18,305 nt of DNA from Clostridia bacterium. Its GTDB lineage: Bacteria > Bacillota_A > Clostridia > Lachnospirales > Cellulosilyticaceae. Each line of letters opens with the position of its first letter. Positions within the stretch are counted from its first letter, which is position 1. Below the pieces are notes generated by a model. That model saw only the letters and a program-made list of their open reading frames with translations. It had not been told where the DNA came from and did no database searches. Positions 8,078 to 14,653 of the stretch are shown piece after piece. Location of the stretch: contig JARBTY010000038.1 in NCBI GenBank assembly GCA_029239935.1, forward strand, positions 1 through 18,305. The letters run 5' to 3'. The translations under genes were made by a program, and so were the position numbers.

Positions 8078-9022
8078 ATGGAGCATTTAATTTTTGCAGT
8101 AAATATAGTTTTCCCACTATTTATAATGATTTTGTTAGGTTATTTACTGACAGTGTTTAAACTTTGGAATGCCTCTTTTACAAGTGCGGCTAATAAAGTG
8201 TGTTTTAAAGTTTTTTTCCCGATTTTACTATTTAATAATATTTATCAGACTAATATAAAAGAACTTTTTGATGGTAAGCTTATTTTGTTTACATTAGTAA
8301 GTATCCTCTTGAGTATTCTTTTTTCGCTTTTAGTGATTATGCTGCTTGTGAGGGAAGATGCTAAAAAAGGTGTTATTATACAGACAATCTTTAGATCTAA
8401 CTTTATATTGTTTGGAATGGGGATTGCAGGGAATATATATGGACCTCAAGGTGTAGGTGTTACAGCAACACTTGTTGCACTTGTTGTTCCAGTATTCAAT
8501 TTAAGTGCAGTGGTTATTCTGGCACTATTTAATCAAGAAAATCAAAAGAATCTTCTATTTATCTTTAAAGATATTATAAAAAATCCTCTTATCATAGGCA
8601 GTATTGTAGGAATGGTAGTATCTAGCCTTCAGATAACATTTCCAAGTGCTGTCCAAAAGAGTCTAAATGACTTGTCAGGTATCGCAACCCCTTTGGCACT
8701 ATTGATATTGGGAGGAGAGTTTGGGTTTAAAGGGCTTAAAAAGAATATCCAATATATCTTTATGGGGACGATAGGACGGCTTATTATTGTACCACTATTT
8801 GCATTAACGGCGGCTGTTCTTTTAGGATTTAGAGACTATAAGCTGGTTGCACTGTTGGCAGCGTTTGCTTCGCCCACAGCAGTCAGTGCTTATATTATGG
8901 CGGCAGAGGCTGGAGCGGACAGTGAACTGGCAGGTCAACTGGTGGTTATTACAACCTTTTTATCACCTTTGACCCTATGTCTGTTTATCTATGCTTTTAA
9001 ATCTATGGGTCTTATTTTATAA
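8078..9022 (+). CDS. AEC-family (auxin efflux carrier-type) transporter
   Basis: A 314-residue, very hydrophobic protein with about ten predicted membrane helices arranged as two halves. The opening (NIVFPLFIMILLGYLL, then CFKVFFPILLFNNIY) and the C-terminal half (GIATPLALLILGGEFG at about 200, ASPTAVSAYIMAAEAG at about 264-279) are typical of bacterial AEC/malate permease-like carriers. These move small organic anions across the cytoplasmic membrane, but the substrate cannot be told from sequence. AAGGGG at 8066-8071 sits six bases before the ATG. The 80-base gap upstream separates it from the polysaccharide cluster, and nothing suggests a shared role. Confidence 0.88.
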   Translation: MEHLIFAVNIVFPLFIMILLGYLLTVFKLWNASFTSAANKVCFKVFFPILLFNNIYQTNIKELFDGKLILFTLVSILLSILFSLLVIMLLVREDAKKGVIIQTIFRSNFILFGMGIAGNIYGPQGVGVTATLVALVVPVFNLSAVVILALFNQENQKNLLFIFKDIIKNPLIIGSIVGMVVSSLQITFPSAVQKSLNDLSGIATPLALLILGGEFGFKGLKKNIQYIFMGTIGRLIIVPLFALTAAVLLGFRDYKLVALLAAFASPTAVSAYIMAAEAGADSELAGQLVVITTFLSPLTLCLFIYAFKSMGLIL

Positions 9023-9061
9023 TATAAAATCAATCTTTGAGAAATGTGATGATAAAAAGAG

Positions 9062-9068
9062 AGGAAGG
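9062..9068 (+). promoter_or_regulatory. Ribosome binding site deciding the start at 9075
   Basis: AGGAAGG lies six bases before ATG 9075. The frame is open back to ATG 8991, inside the AEC transporter gene, but the added 28 residues are not PHP-like, so 9075 is the start. Confidence 0.75.
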
Positions 9069-9074
9069 ATTAAC

Positions 9075-9881
9075 ATGACAGGAGCAAAAGGAATATCTGG
9101 TAAAGTGATAAGAGATGGACATATACACTCATCGTATTGTCCCCATGGGACAGACGATCCTATTGAAGGGTACATACAAGAAGCATTAAAAAAGGGTATA
9201 GAAGAAATGACTTTTACAGAGCATATGCCACTTCCAGATCATGTTGTGAGTTCTGAGCTGCAAAGAGAATGTGCTTTAGAACTGGGAGAGGTGCCGCTTT
9301 ATTTCAGTGAGCTTGACCGGATGAAGAAGAAATACAACAATAAGGTTAAAATTAATAAAGGTTTAGAAGTAGATTATATAGAAGGTTATGAAGCGCAAAC
9401 AAAAGAACTGCTGGATTTATATGGAGAAGAGCTGGAAGATGGCATTCTTTCGGTTCATATCTTAAAGGTGAATGAATGTTATCGCTGCATAGATATGGGG
9501 CCAGAGGAATTTGGGGAAATAGCTAGAGAAATAGGTGGGGTGGAAAAACTATACGACCTTTATTATAAGACACTTTTAAAGGCGATAAGAGCGGATTTAG
9601 GCAAATACAAACCACGACGTATAGGCCATCCTACACTGATTAGGATTTTTAATCAAAAATATCCTTTAGTGTATCAAAATGAAAAATTATTAGAAGAGGT
9701 TGTTAAAGAGATAAAAGAGAAAGAATATCAAATAGATTTTAATACAGCAGGAATTAGAAAACCTTTCTGTAAAGAAGTTTATCCCGCAGGTCTTTTTTTT
9801 GAACTGGTCCAAAAGTACAAAGTAGAAATAGTATATGGCTCAGATGCTCATACAGCGTCTGATGTAGGGAGAGATTTTTGA
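9075..9881 (+). CDS. PHP-domain phosphoesterase, histidinol-phosphatase (HisJ/HisK) family
   Basis: A 268-residue cytoplasmic PHP-family metal-dependent phosphatase. The metal-binding motifs appear in order: DGHIHSSYCPHG (H16, H18), FTEHMPLP (H50), GLEVDYI (E98), LSVHIL (H128), GHPTLI (H185) and the final YGSDAH (D257, H259). This set is that of the HisJ/HisK group, which dephosphorylates L-histidinol phosphate in histidine synthesis. No other his genes lie nearby, so the true substrate may be another phosphate ester. The protein stops nine residues after GSDAH, but the overall length is close to that recalled for the family. It starts 52 bases after the transporter stop with its own good ribosome binding site. 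Confidence 0.87.
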   Translation: MTGAKGISGKVIRDGHIHSSYCPHGTDDPIEGYIQEALKKGIEEMTFTEHMPLPDHVVSSELQRECALELGEVPLYFSELDRMKKKYNNKVKINKGLEVDYIEGYEAQTKELLDLYGEELEDGILSVHILKVNECYRCIDMGPEEFGEIAREIGGVEKLYDLYYKTLLKAIRADLGKYKPRRIGHPTLIRIFNQKYPLVYQNEKLLEEVVKEIKEKEYQIDFNTAGIRKPFCKEVYPAGLFFELVQKYKVEIVYGSDAHTASDVGRDF

Positions 9882-10001
9882 TAGAGAGCTTATGGGGAAG
9901 GGGCCAAGACAAAAGGTCTCTTCTTTTTAAAATTTAAGCCATAAATACATAAAATTTAATATTTTTATAATATACTATAGCTAGCGACAAGTAAAAGTTA
10001 T

Positions 10002-10007
10002 GAGGTG
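10002..10007 (+). promoter_or_regulatory. Ribosome binding site of the 177-residue protein gene
   Basis: GAGGTG lies eight bases before ATG 10016, the only plausible start. The upstream gap (9882-10015) is AT-rich and contains TATAAT at 9966-9971, a possible -10 box without a recognisable -35. Confidence 0.55.
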
Positions 10008-10015
10008 TAAGAAAA

Positions 10016-10549
10016 ATGGAGTATGGCAGAGACTATAGATCGACTGTTGTTCCGGTGGATATAGCAGAAGGTAAAGAAGGATTAATTAAGGTAACAGAAT
10101 TTAATGAAATCATACCTTTTACTTTGAGGGCATTGTTAAAAGGTTATAAATGTACAGATGAAATGCTAGACCGTGTAGAGAAGCGGGCAGAAATGATGGG
10201 AGTAGAGGGGACGGCGGTAGAGTTCTTTATTACTTATAACCCCCATTGTTTCGCTGCCTGTATAACACATACGAACAAAAGTTTACATTTAGCGGAGGAT
10301 AGGGATCTATTGACACAAAACGAGATTATGGATCTCATAGAAAGTCTGCCCGGGAGTCTAAGAAGGCCAGGGACTTATCAGTATCTAAGAAGTATTGATG
10401 AAAAAAATAAAAGGATTAGAGTCAAGAAACAGGTGTATGAGACACCCATATTTGATATATCCTTAAGGTATCTTTCACTTTCTAAATATAAGCATAGTGT
10501 AGATACAATAGTCGAACAGAGATATCTTATGGTACTTTATATGCCTTAA
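10016..10549 (+). CDS. Unrecognised 177-residue soluble protein
   Basis: I do not recognise this protein. It has 177 residues, no signal peptide and no membrane helix, with mixed charge, so it should be cytoplasmic. Visible segments are an N-terminal stretch with a possible helix at 33-60 (FTLRALLKGYKCTDEMLDRV), a strand-like EFFITYN followed by PHCFAACITH (76-85, one His, two Cys), and a basic patch near 115-137 (LRRPGTYQYLRSIDEKNKRIRVKK). It has its own ribosome binding site and gaps of more than 120 bases on both sides, so it is probably transcribed alone. It is real by length, ribosome binding site and codon use like that of its neighbours. No function is offered. Confidence 0.7.
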   Translation: MEYGRDYRSTVVPVDIAEGKEGLIKVTEFNEIIPFTLRALLKGYKCTDEMLDRVEKRAEMMGVEGTAVEFFITYNPHCFAACITHTNKSLHLAEDRDLLTQNEIMDLIESLPGSLRRPGTYQYLRSIDEKNKRIRVKKQVYETPIFDISLRYLSLSKYKHSVDTIVEQRYLMVLYMP

Positions 10550-10611
10550 AAAGATATTAGAATAAAAAAATAGACTATTTAGATAAAAAATTCCATTGAA
10601 TGTTAAGATTT

Positions 10612-10625
10612 GTGAATAAATTCAC
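10612..10625. promoter_or_regulatory. Short perfect dyad next to a promoter, possible operator
   Basis: GTGAAT and ATTCAC form a perfect 6-bp inverted repeat with a 2-base centre. It ends one base before the -35 box of the predicted promoter at 10626, a position where a dimeric repressor could act. No regulator is identified. Confidence 0.3.
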
Positions 10626-10654
10626 TTGTATAGATAGCCCAGATGCTTTAATAT
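10626..10654 (+). promoter_or_regulatory. Candidate sigma-A promoter of the small membrane protein gene
   Basis: TTGTAT (10626-10631) and TAATAT (10649-10654) are separated by 17 bases. Both boxes are one or two changes from consensus. The predicted transcript start is about 40 bases before ATG 10702. Confidence 0.45.
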
Positions 10655-10689
10655 AGAGATAGTGAGTTTTAAATAATATGAGAATGGTA

Positions 10690-10694
10690 GGGGG
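10690..10694 (+). promoter_or_regulatory. Ribosome binding site deciding the start at 10702
   Basis: GGGGG, preceded by TA, lies seven bases before ATG 10702. The upstream in-frame ATG at 10678 lacks a site and would put this one inside the coding region. Confidence 0.6.
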
Positions 10695-10701
10695 ATTAAA
10701 G

Positions 10702-11076
10702 ATGCAATTTTCACCAAATATTCAAGAAAACACCTGGGGGGCTAAAAGTAAGAGGAGAGTAGCTGTCGATATTGTTATAGCTGTACTGCTTGCTCTAATA
10801 CCTATAACATTGTGTACAGTTATGATGTTTCTGAAGATATCTTTAAGTGGGCTGATTACGTTTTTTGTGGGCAGTGCTATAGGTCTTACTATTATACCTT
10901 TTATGTTATTTATAACTAGGGGAGAAGAATGGGCTAAGAAATGGTATGTATGGTTGGGTATTATTTTAACAATTATTATTATTTTCACTTTACCTATCCT
11001 AAAGAATAATGCTGAATACTCACAAATGCAGGGTACAGGCGGTATGGATGTCAATGTAGAAAAGCCTATGTATTAA
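10702..11076 (+). CDS. Small three-helix membrane protein, unknown function
   Basis: A 124-residue protein with a short polar N terminus (about 1-20, basic KSKRR just before the first helix) and three hydrophobic segments: about 21-42, 46-68 and 77-99. Its C-terminal tail (about 100-124) is polar. The basic residues before helix 1 suggest a cytoplasmic N terminus. No motif is recognised. It has its own predicted promoter and is followed by the foldback repeat at 11111, which probably ends its transcript. It is not obviously linked to the neighbouring genes. Confidence 0.65.
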   Translation: MQFSPNIQENTWGAKSKRRVAVDIVIAVLLALIPITLCTVMMFLKISLSGLITFFVGSAIGLTIIPFMLFITRGEEWAKKWYVWLGIILTIIIIFTLPILKNNAEYSQMQGTGGMDVNVEKPMY

Positions 11077-11110
11077 GCCGTTTTAAAAACAATATAAGAT
11101 AATAAAGAGT

Positions 11111-11208
11111 GGGGCTGTCGCAGTAAGAATAAATACTACAGTATATTGTGCTAATTTTAAATTAGCAAAGCAACATATTGTATGTAAATTCTTTAGTGCG
11201 ACAGCCCC
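11111..11208. repeat. 98-bp foldback element (MITE-like), also a likely bidirectional terminator
   Basis: The ends are a perfect 12-bp inverted repeat, GGGGCTGTCGCA (11111-11122) and TGCGACAGCCCC (11197-11208). Inside, AAGAAT/ATTCTT also pair, and the centre is GCTAATTT-T-AAATTAGC, perfect over 8 bp per arm; the parts between match imperfectly. The whole 98 bases are thus one long imperfect palindrome with no coding capacity, typical of a MITE or of two fused IS ends. No target-site duplication is clear. It lies between two convergent genes, and TTTT follows one base after the right arm, so it could stop transcription arriving from the left and perhaps from both sides. Confidence 0.7.
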
Positions 11209-11230
11209 GTTTTGGTAGAGCACTTTCTTT

Positions 11231-12091
11231 TTATTCTTTTACAGCACCAGCTGAAATTCCTTCAAGTATGTATTTTTGAAAGAAGATATAGATCAATACG
11301 GTTGGAATCAGGACAATAACGATTGCAGCGGATAGCCTTTGCCAAGAGCCTTGCTGAGCACCAGCAAAGTCCATTAAAAAAGTAGTTAGTGTTTTTAATT
11401 TATTATTTGGCATATATAAATAAGGGATATACATATCGTTAATAATAGTAACCGATTTAATGATAATCAGTGTAGCAGTTGCGGGAGCCAATAGGGGAAA
11501 AATGATTTGTGCAAATAGTCTAAAATAGCTGCAGCCATCTACTAAGGCACTTTCATCTAAAGAGACAGGGATTTTGGCTACAAATTGTCTATAGATATAG
11601 ATCTGCATGAGGTCAGAAGCAATATAGATAATAATTGGGGCGCCTAGAGTATTATATAATCCTAGGGATTGAATGATCTTGAACCTAGCAATTTCTGTTA
11701 CAAAAGTAGGAATCATCATCCCCATAATAAATAATGCAAAGATAATCCTTTTGAATTTAAAATCGAATCGTTCCAAACAATAAGCGGTGACAGACCCAAG
11801 AAGGACATTAAAGAAAACACTAATAAGTACAATAAAAAAAGAATTTTTGAAAGCACTTAAGAGCATTTTGTTTCCGAGTACTCTCTCGTAATTATCAAAA
11901 GTAATTTTAGATAATGCAGGTAAGAGGAGAGGGGAAGACGTGACCATATCTCCTTTGGTTTTAAAAGATGCAAAAAGGATAACTAGAATAGGGCCTAAAA
12001 CAAGACAAACAATACCGATGCTTATAAGGTATTTTAAAATATTGCCTATAATTATTTTGGTTTTATAGGATAGTGTTATATTAGGTGTCAT
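11231..12091 (-). CDS. Carbohydrate ABC transporter permease, MalG-type
   Basis: A 286-residue inner-membrane permease with six predicted helices (about 20-42, 80-104, 115-135, 146-165, 196-215, 255-272). The cytoplasmic EAA loop, which docks the ATPase, is seen at about 174-200 (IPVSLDESALVDGCS). The N-terminal FASFKTKGDM and the end ILEGISAGAVKE, read as ..G(I/L)..GAVK., are hallmarks of MalG/CUT1 sugar permeases. The start at 12091 has AAAGGGG eight bases upstream (12100-12106), which overlaps the last codons of the upstream permease gene; the gap is five bases, so translation is probably coupled. It pairs with the permease at 12097-12984 to form the channel for a sugar or oligosaccharide delivered by the binding protein at 13099. 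Confidence 0.93.
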   Translation of the reverse strand: MTPNITLSYKTKIIIGNILKYLISIGIVCLVLGPILVILFASFKTKGDMVTSSPLLLPALSKITFDNYERVLGNKMLLSAFKNSFFIVLISVFFNVLLGSVTAYCLERFDFKFKRIIFALFIMGMMIPTFVTEIARFKIIQSLGLYNTLGAPIIIYIASDLMQIYIYRQFVAKIPVSLDESALVDGCSYFRLFAQIIFPLLAPATATLIIIKSVTIINDMYIPYLYMPNNKLKTLTTFLMDFAGAQQGSWQRLSAAIVIVLIPTVLIYIFFQKYILEGISAGAVKE

Positions 12092-12096
12092 AATAT

Positions 12097-12984
12097 TTAC
12101 CCCTTTCTGCTAAAACTTTTTAGAATGAGATTTTGAATCAGATGAACGGCAATGATTAAGAACATAATAGTTACAGCCATGGTTGAGGCGAGACCAAAGT
12201 TATTAAATTTAAAAGCGGTGTTAATCGTGTAAAGGGTAAAGGTAGATGAAGCATAACCTGGGCCGCCGGAGGTCATTACAAATGGAATATCGAAGGCCTG
12301 CAAAGCACCTCTCACATTATCAAACAGGATAAAATCAATCACTAATTGTATAGAGGGGATTTGAATGGCTTTGAATTTTTGCCATGCATTAGCGCCGTCA
12401 ACTGTAGAGGCCTCCATAATATCTTGTGGAATAGATTGTAAGGCAGCAATAAAAATAATAATATGGTAACCACTAAACCGCCATAAAGAAACAGAGGAGA
12501 GCACATAATTAACAAGACCAGCATCAGACAACCAATTTTGGATGACGCCTTCTAAACCAAGTACTGCAAAAATCTCATTAAATGCACCATTAATAGGTGA
12601 GAAGAAGTAGGAGAAAGCATAAGAGATGGCAACACCATTAATAATATAAGGTAAAAAGGTCATGGATTTAAAAAAATGAGAACCTTTAAATTTAGAATTT
12701 AGCATCACAGCGATCATAAGCTCAATGGGAATAAATAATAAATGAACAAAAAAGTAAATGCCATTGTTACGCAGTGAAAGCCATAAATCGGGTGATTTAA
12801 AAATCATATCATAATAGTTCAGAAAACCTATAAAATTTATATCAGCAGAAAAACCATCCCAGTCCGTTACACTCATTCCAAGCAGGTTAAAGGCTGGAAC
12901 GACAACAAATATGATTAATAGAATAACGGGTAATAGTAACGAGGCTAGTATAAATTGATTGCGTTTACTGGTAAGACTATTCAT
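12097..12984 (-). CDS. Carbohydrate ABC transporter permease, MalF/UgpA-type
   Basis: A 295-residue permease with six predicted helices. It shows the EAA loop at about 185-205 (IPQDIMEASTVDGANAWQKF) and the CUT1 motif TSGGPG at 238-243. It forms a heterodimer with the MalG-type permease encoded directly downstream. The start is set at 12984 because AGGAGG (12995-13000) lies ten bases upstream. The frame stays open to 13053, but the extra 23 residues would be encoded within the hairpin at 13023-13085 and are unlike the family's N terminus. No ATPase gene is found in the window; members of this family in Firmicutes often share a general ATPase such as MsmX. Confidence 0.92.
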   Translation of the reverse strand: MNSLTSKRNQFILASLLLPVILLIIFVVVPAFNLLGMSVTDWDGFSADINFIGFLNYYDMIFKSPDLWLSLRNNGIYFFVHLLFIPIELMIAVMLNSKFKGSHFFKSMTFLPYIINGVAISYAFSYFFSPINGAFNEIFAVLGLEGVIQNWLSDAGLVNYVLSSVSLWRFSGYHIIIFIAALQSIPQDIMEASTVDGANAWQKFKAIQIPSIQLVIDFILFDNVRGALQAFDIPFVMTSGGPGYASSTFTLYTINTAFKFNNFGLASTMAVTIMFLIIAVHLIQNLILKSFSRKG

Positions 12985-12994
12985 AGAATCAAAA

Positions 12995-13000
12995 CCTCCT
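12995..13000 (-). promoter_or_regulatory. Ribosome binding site deciding the permease start at 12984
   Basis: A full AGGAGG on the minus strand, ten bases before ATG 12984. It comes just after the intergenic hairpin. Confidence 0.8.
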
Positions 13001-13022
13001 AAAATAGAAAATAATAAAAGAA

Positions 13023-13085
13023 GCAGGTAAGTATGAAGCAGAGAGACAAGCATTAAGAGTACTTGCGAGCTTCACAGTTACCTGC
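13023..13085 (-). terminator. Intra-operon hairpin between the binding-protein and permease genes (attenuator or mRNA stabiliser)
   Basis: Two 17-base arms (13023-13039 and 13069-13085) pair with only two mismatches, and CAAG/CTTG (13047-13050, 13062-13065) can extend the stem inside the loop. On the minus strand the hairpin is followed by an interrupted U-rich run (TTCTTTTATTATTTT). It starts 14 bases after the binding-protein stop. This would lower permease expression relative to the binding protein, or protect the 3' end of its message, as is common in sugar ABC operons. Confidence 0.65.
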
Positions 13086-13098
13086 ATAAGGTGAAAAT

Positions 13099-14472
13099 TT
13101 ATTTAGTGCCTAATTTGGCTCTTGCTGCTGCCCAAGCTGTATCTAATTCTGCAAGTTTTGTATTTAAGTCATAGTTTGGTGTAAACATTTCGGCACCTAT
13201 TTTTTTGTAATCAAATTTTGTTTCGGAAACAAGTGCTTGGAAATCATCACCACCACCGTCATAGTTTACATATTCAACTGTTGGCTGAAGTTCATCGGCA
13301 AATTTGAAAATCGCAACCTTTTCTTTTGGTGCAGTCTTCATTGTCGTATCATCAGGAATTGCTTGGATATAGTCAGGATACCAGGCATCGCTGAAATAGA
13401 ATTCTAAAAAGGCTTCTGCAAGTTCGGGGTTTTGACTATGCTTTGTTACAGACATAAAGGAGTCACCTTGTGTAACCACTCTAAAGGGGTCACTTTCTGC
13501 ATTTCTTGTAGGCAAGTAAAAAGTTTTGAGGTTGTCAAGATTATCTGCCCCCTCTTTAATGTTTGTAAATGCCCAAGAACCTGCTACAAAGATTGCAGCT
13601 TTTCTTTGTGCAAATAACGCTAACGCTTGATCATGGCCCATGCCTAGTGGATCTTTTCCGAATACCCCAGAAGTAAAGAGTTTATTAACTTTTTGGTAGG
13701 CTTTATTAACATCTGTTCCTTCTGCAAATGGCGCATCTGATTTTGCCATTTCATTCCAGTTTTGGCCATTGCCGCCTTCAGCAGCAGGCATGAATTCCAT
13801 AAAAGGATAAGTTGGCCACTCATCTTTGGCGCCTATTGCTATGCCCATAAACTGGCTGTCTTTCTGACTATAGAAGTCTTGAAGTTTCTTAGAAGCTGCT
13901 AAAAATTCATCCCATGTATCTGGCACCTCTACGCCAGCTTCTTTAAACATATCTTCCCAATAATAGACATAATCATTACCTTGCTTTTCAGGAATTCCTA
14001 AGATTTTCCCATCAGTAATATAACCACTAGCAATGGTACTATTTTTTGCTGCTTCTGTAGCTGTTAAATCAATAAGATAATCTTTAAATCTTGAGAGTGT
14101 AAAAGTTTTATTGTACATAATATCTGGTAACTGGTTAGCAGAAGATCTAATCTTCATTGAATTCCAGTATTCAGAATCATCTTTAGATTTTTCAAGTTCA
14201 ATTGTAACATTTGGGTAGAGTTCTTGAAATCTTCCCTCTAAGTCTAATTCATCATAAAGCTGCATAGATGTATTATCATATAGAGCAAATACTAACGTTG
14301 CCTTAATATTAGGATCTAGTGCTGTAGAAGACTCAGAAGTCCCATCTTTTTGAGGTGTTTCTGTTACTGCGGCTTCAGATGATACTGGTGGTTTTGCTCC
14401 AGCACATCCTGTGAATGATGATAAAGCAAGTGTTGTGCCTAATGTTAATGAGAGTAATTTATTCATTTTCAT
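13099..14472 (-). CDS. Extracellular sugar-binding lipoprotein of an ABC transporter
   Basis: A 457-residue family 1 solute-binding protein. Residues 1-22 are a lipoprotein signal peptide (MKMNKLLSLTLG...), with the lipid-carrying Cys23 in FTGC; Phe at the -3 position is less usual than Leu. A Ser/Thr/Glu-rich linker (about 25-52) leads into the two-lobe binding fold, with typical stretches LEGRFQELYPNVTIELEK (about 79-96), NQLPDIMYN, VPDTWDEFLAASKKL and RKAAIFVAGSWAF. It captures a sugar or oligosaccharide outside the cell and hands it to the permeases downstream. The start is supported by AGGGGG (14482-14487) nine bases upstream. It lies directly downstream of the two-component genes, with its own promoter region, so the pair is probably its regulator. 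The ligand is not predictable. Confidence 0.93.
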   Translation of the reverse strand: MKMNKLLSLTLGTTLALSSFTGCAGAKPPVSSEAAVTETPQKDGTSESSTALDPNIKATLVFALYDNTSMQLYDELDLEGRFQELYPNVTIELEKSKDDSEYWNSMKIRSSANQLPDIMYNKTFTLSRFKDYLIDLTATEAAKNSTIASGYITDGKILGIPEKQGNDYVYYWEDMFKEAGVEVPDTWDEFLAASKKLQDFYSQKDSQFMGIAIGAKDEWPTYPFMEFMPAAEGGNGQNWNEMAKSDAPFAEGTDVNKAYQKVNKLFTSGVFGKDPLGMGHDQALALFAQRKAAIFVAGSWAFTNIKEGADNLDNLKTFYLPTRNAESDPFRVVTQGDSFMSVTKHSQNPELAEAFLEFYFSDAWYPDYIQAIPDDTTMKTAPKEKVAIFKFADELQPTVEYVNYDGGGDDFQALVSETKFDYKKIGAEMFTPNYDLNTKLAELDTAWAAARAKLGTK

Positions 14473-14530
14473 AATACCATTCCCCCTGTTTTGTAGTTTA
14501 TTACCAAATGAAATTGGATCTCTTGTATAA

Positions 14531-14558
14531 ATAGTAGCATGATAATTTAAAAATGAAC
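14531..14558 (-). promoter_or_regulatory. Candidate promoter of the binding-protein/permease operon
   Basis: On the minus strand TGCTACTAT (14531-14539) is an extended -10 box, with a weak GTTCAT (14553-14558) 16 bases upstream of the hexamer. A poor -35 fits a promoter that needs an AraC-type activator, here probably the response regulator encoded next door. Confidence 0.35.
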
Positions 14559-14603
14559 ATGAGATTAAGTTGGATTAGTTGATATTTTGTATGATATTTC
14601 TAT

Positions 14604-14646
14604 AAAAAAATCAGATTGCTTGAAAGAAGATGCAATCTGATTTTTT
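14604..14646 (-). terminator. Rho-independent terminator of the two-component operon
   Basis: TCAGATTGC (14611-14619) and GCAATCTGA (14632-14640) form a perfect 9-bp stem with a 12-base loop. The stem is flanked by seven A and six T bases, so it reads as a terminator on either strand. It begins eight bases after the response-regulator stop codon and separates that gene from the binding-protein operon. Confidence 0.9.
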
Positions 14647-14653
14647 ATCGGGT

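Noticed and set aside
8991..9074. 28-residue N-terminal extension of the PHP phosphatase
   Set aside because: It overlaps the transporter gene, is not PHP-like in sequence, and bypasses the good ribosome binding site at 9062.
9883..9928. Weak terminator after the phosphatase gene
   Set aside because: Only a 4-bp AGAC/GTCT stem and an internal loop precede TTCTTTTT; too weak to annotate.
9861..9940. Possible frameshift at the five-T run (9875-9879), because the phosphatase ends soon after GSDAH
   Set aside because: The 268-residue length is normal for the family as I recall it, and the other frame adds only about 16 residues with no recognisable family pattern.
12985..13053. 23-residue N-terminal extension of the MalF-type permease
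   Set aside because: It would be encoded by one arm and the loop of the intergenic hairpin, and AGGAGG at 12995 fits the later start.
13432..13617. Short open frames antisense to the binding protein and other genes
   Set aside because: They lie in shadow frames of strong genes, have no ribosome binding sites and no recognisable sequence.
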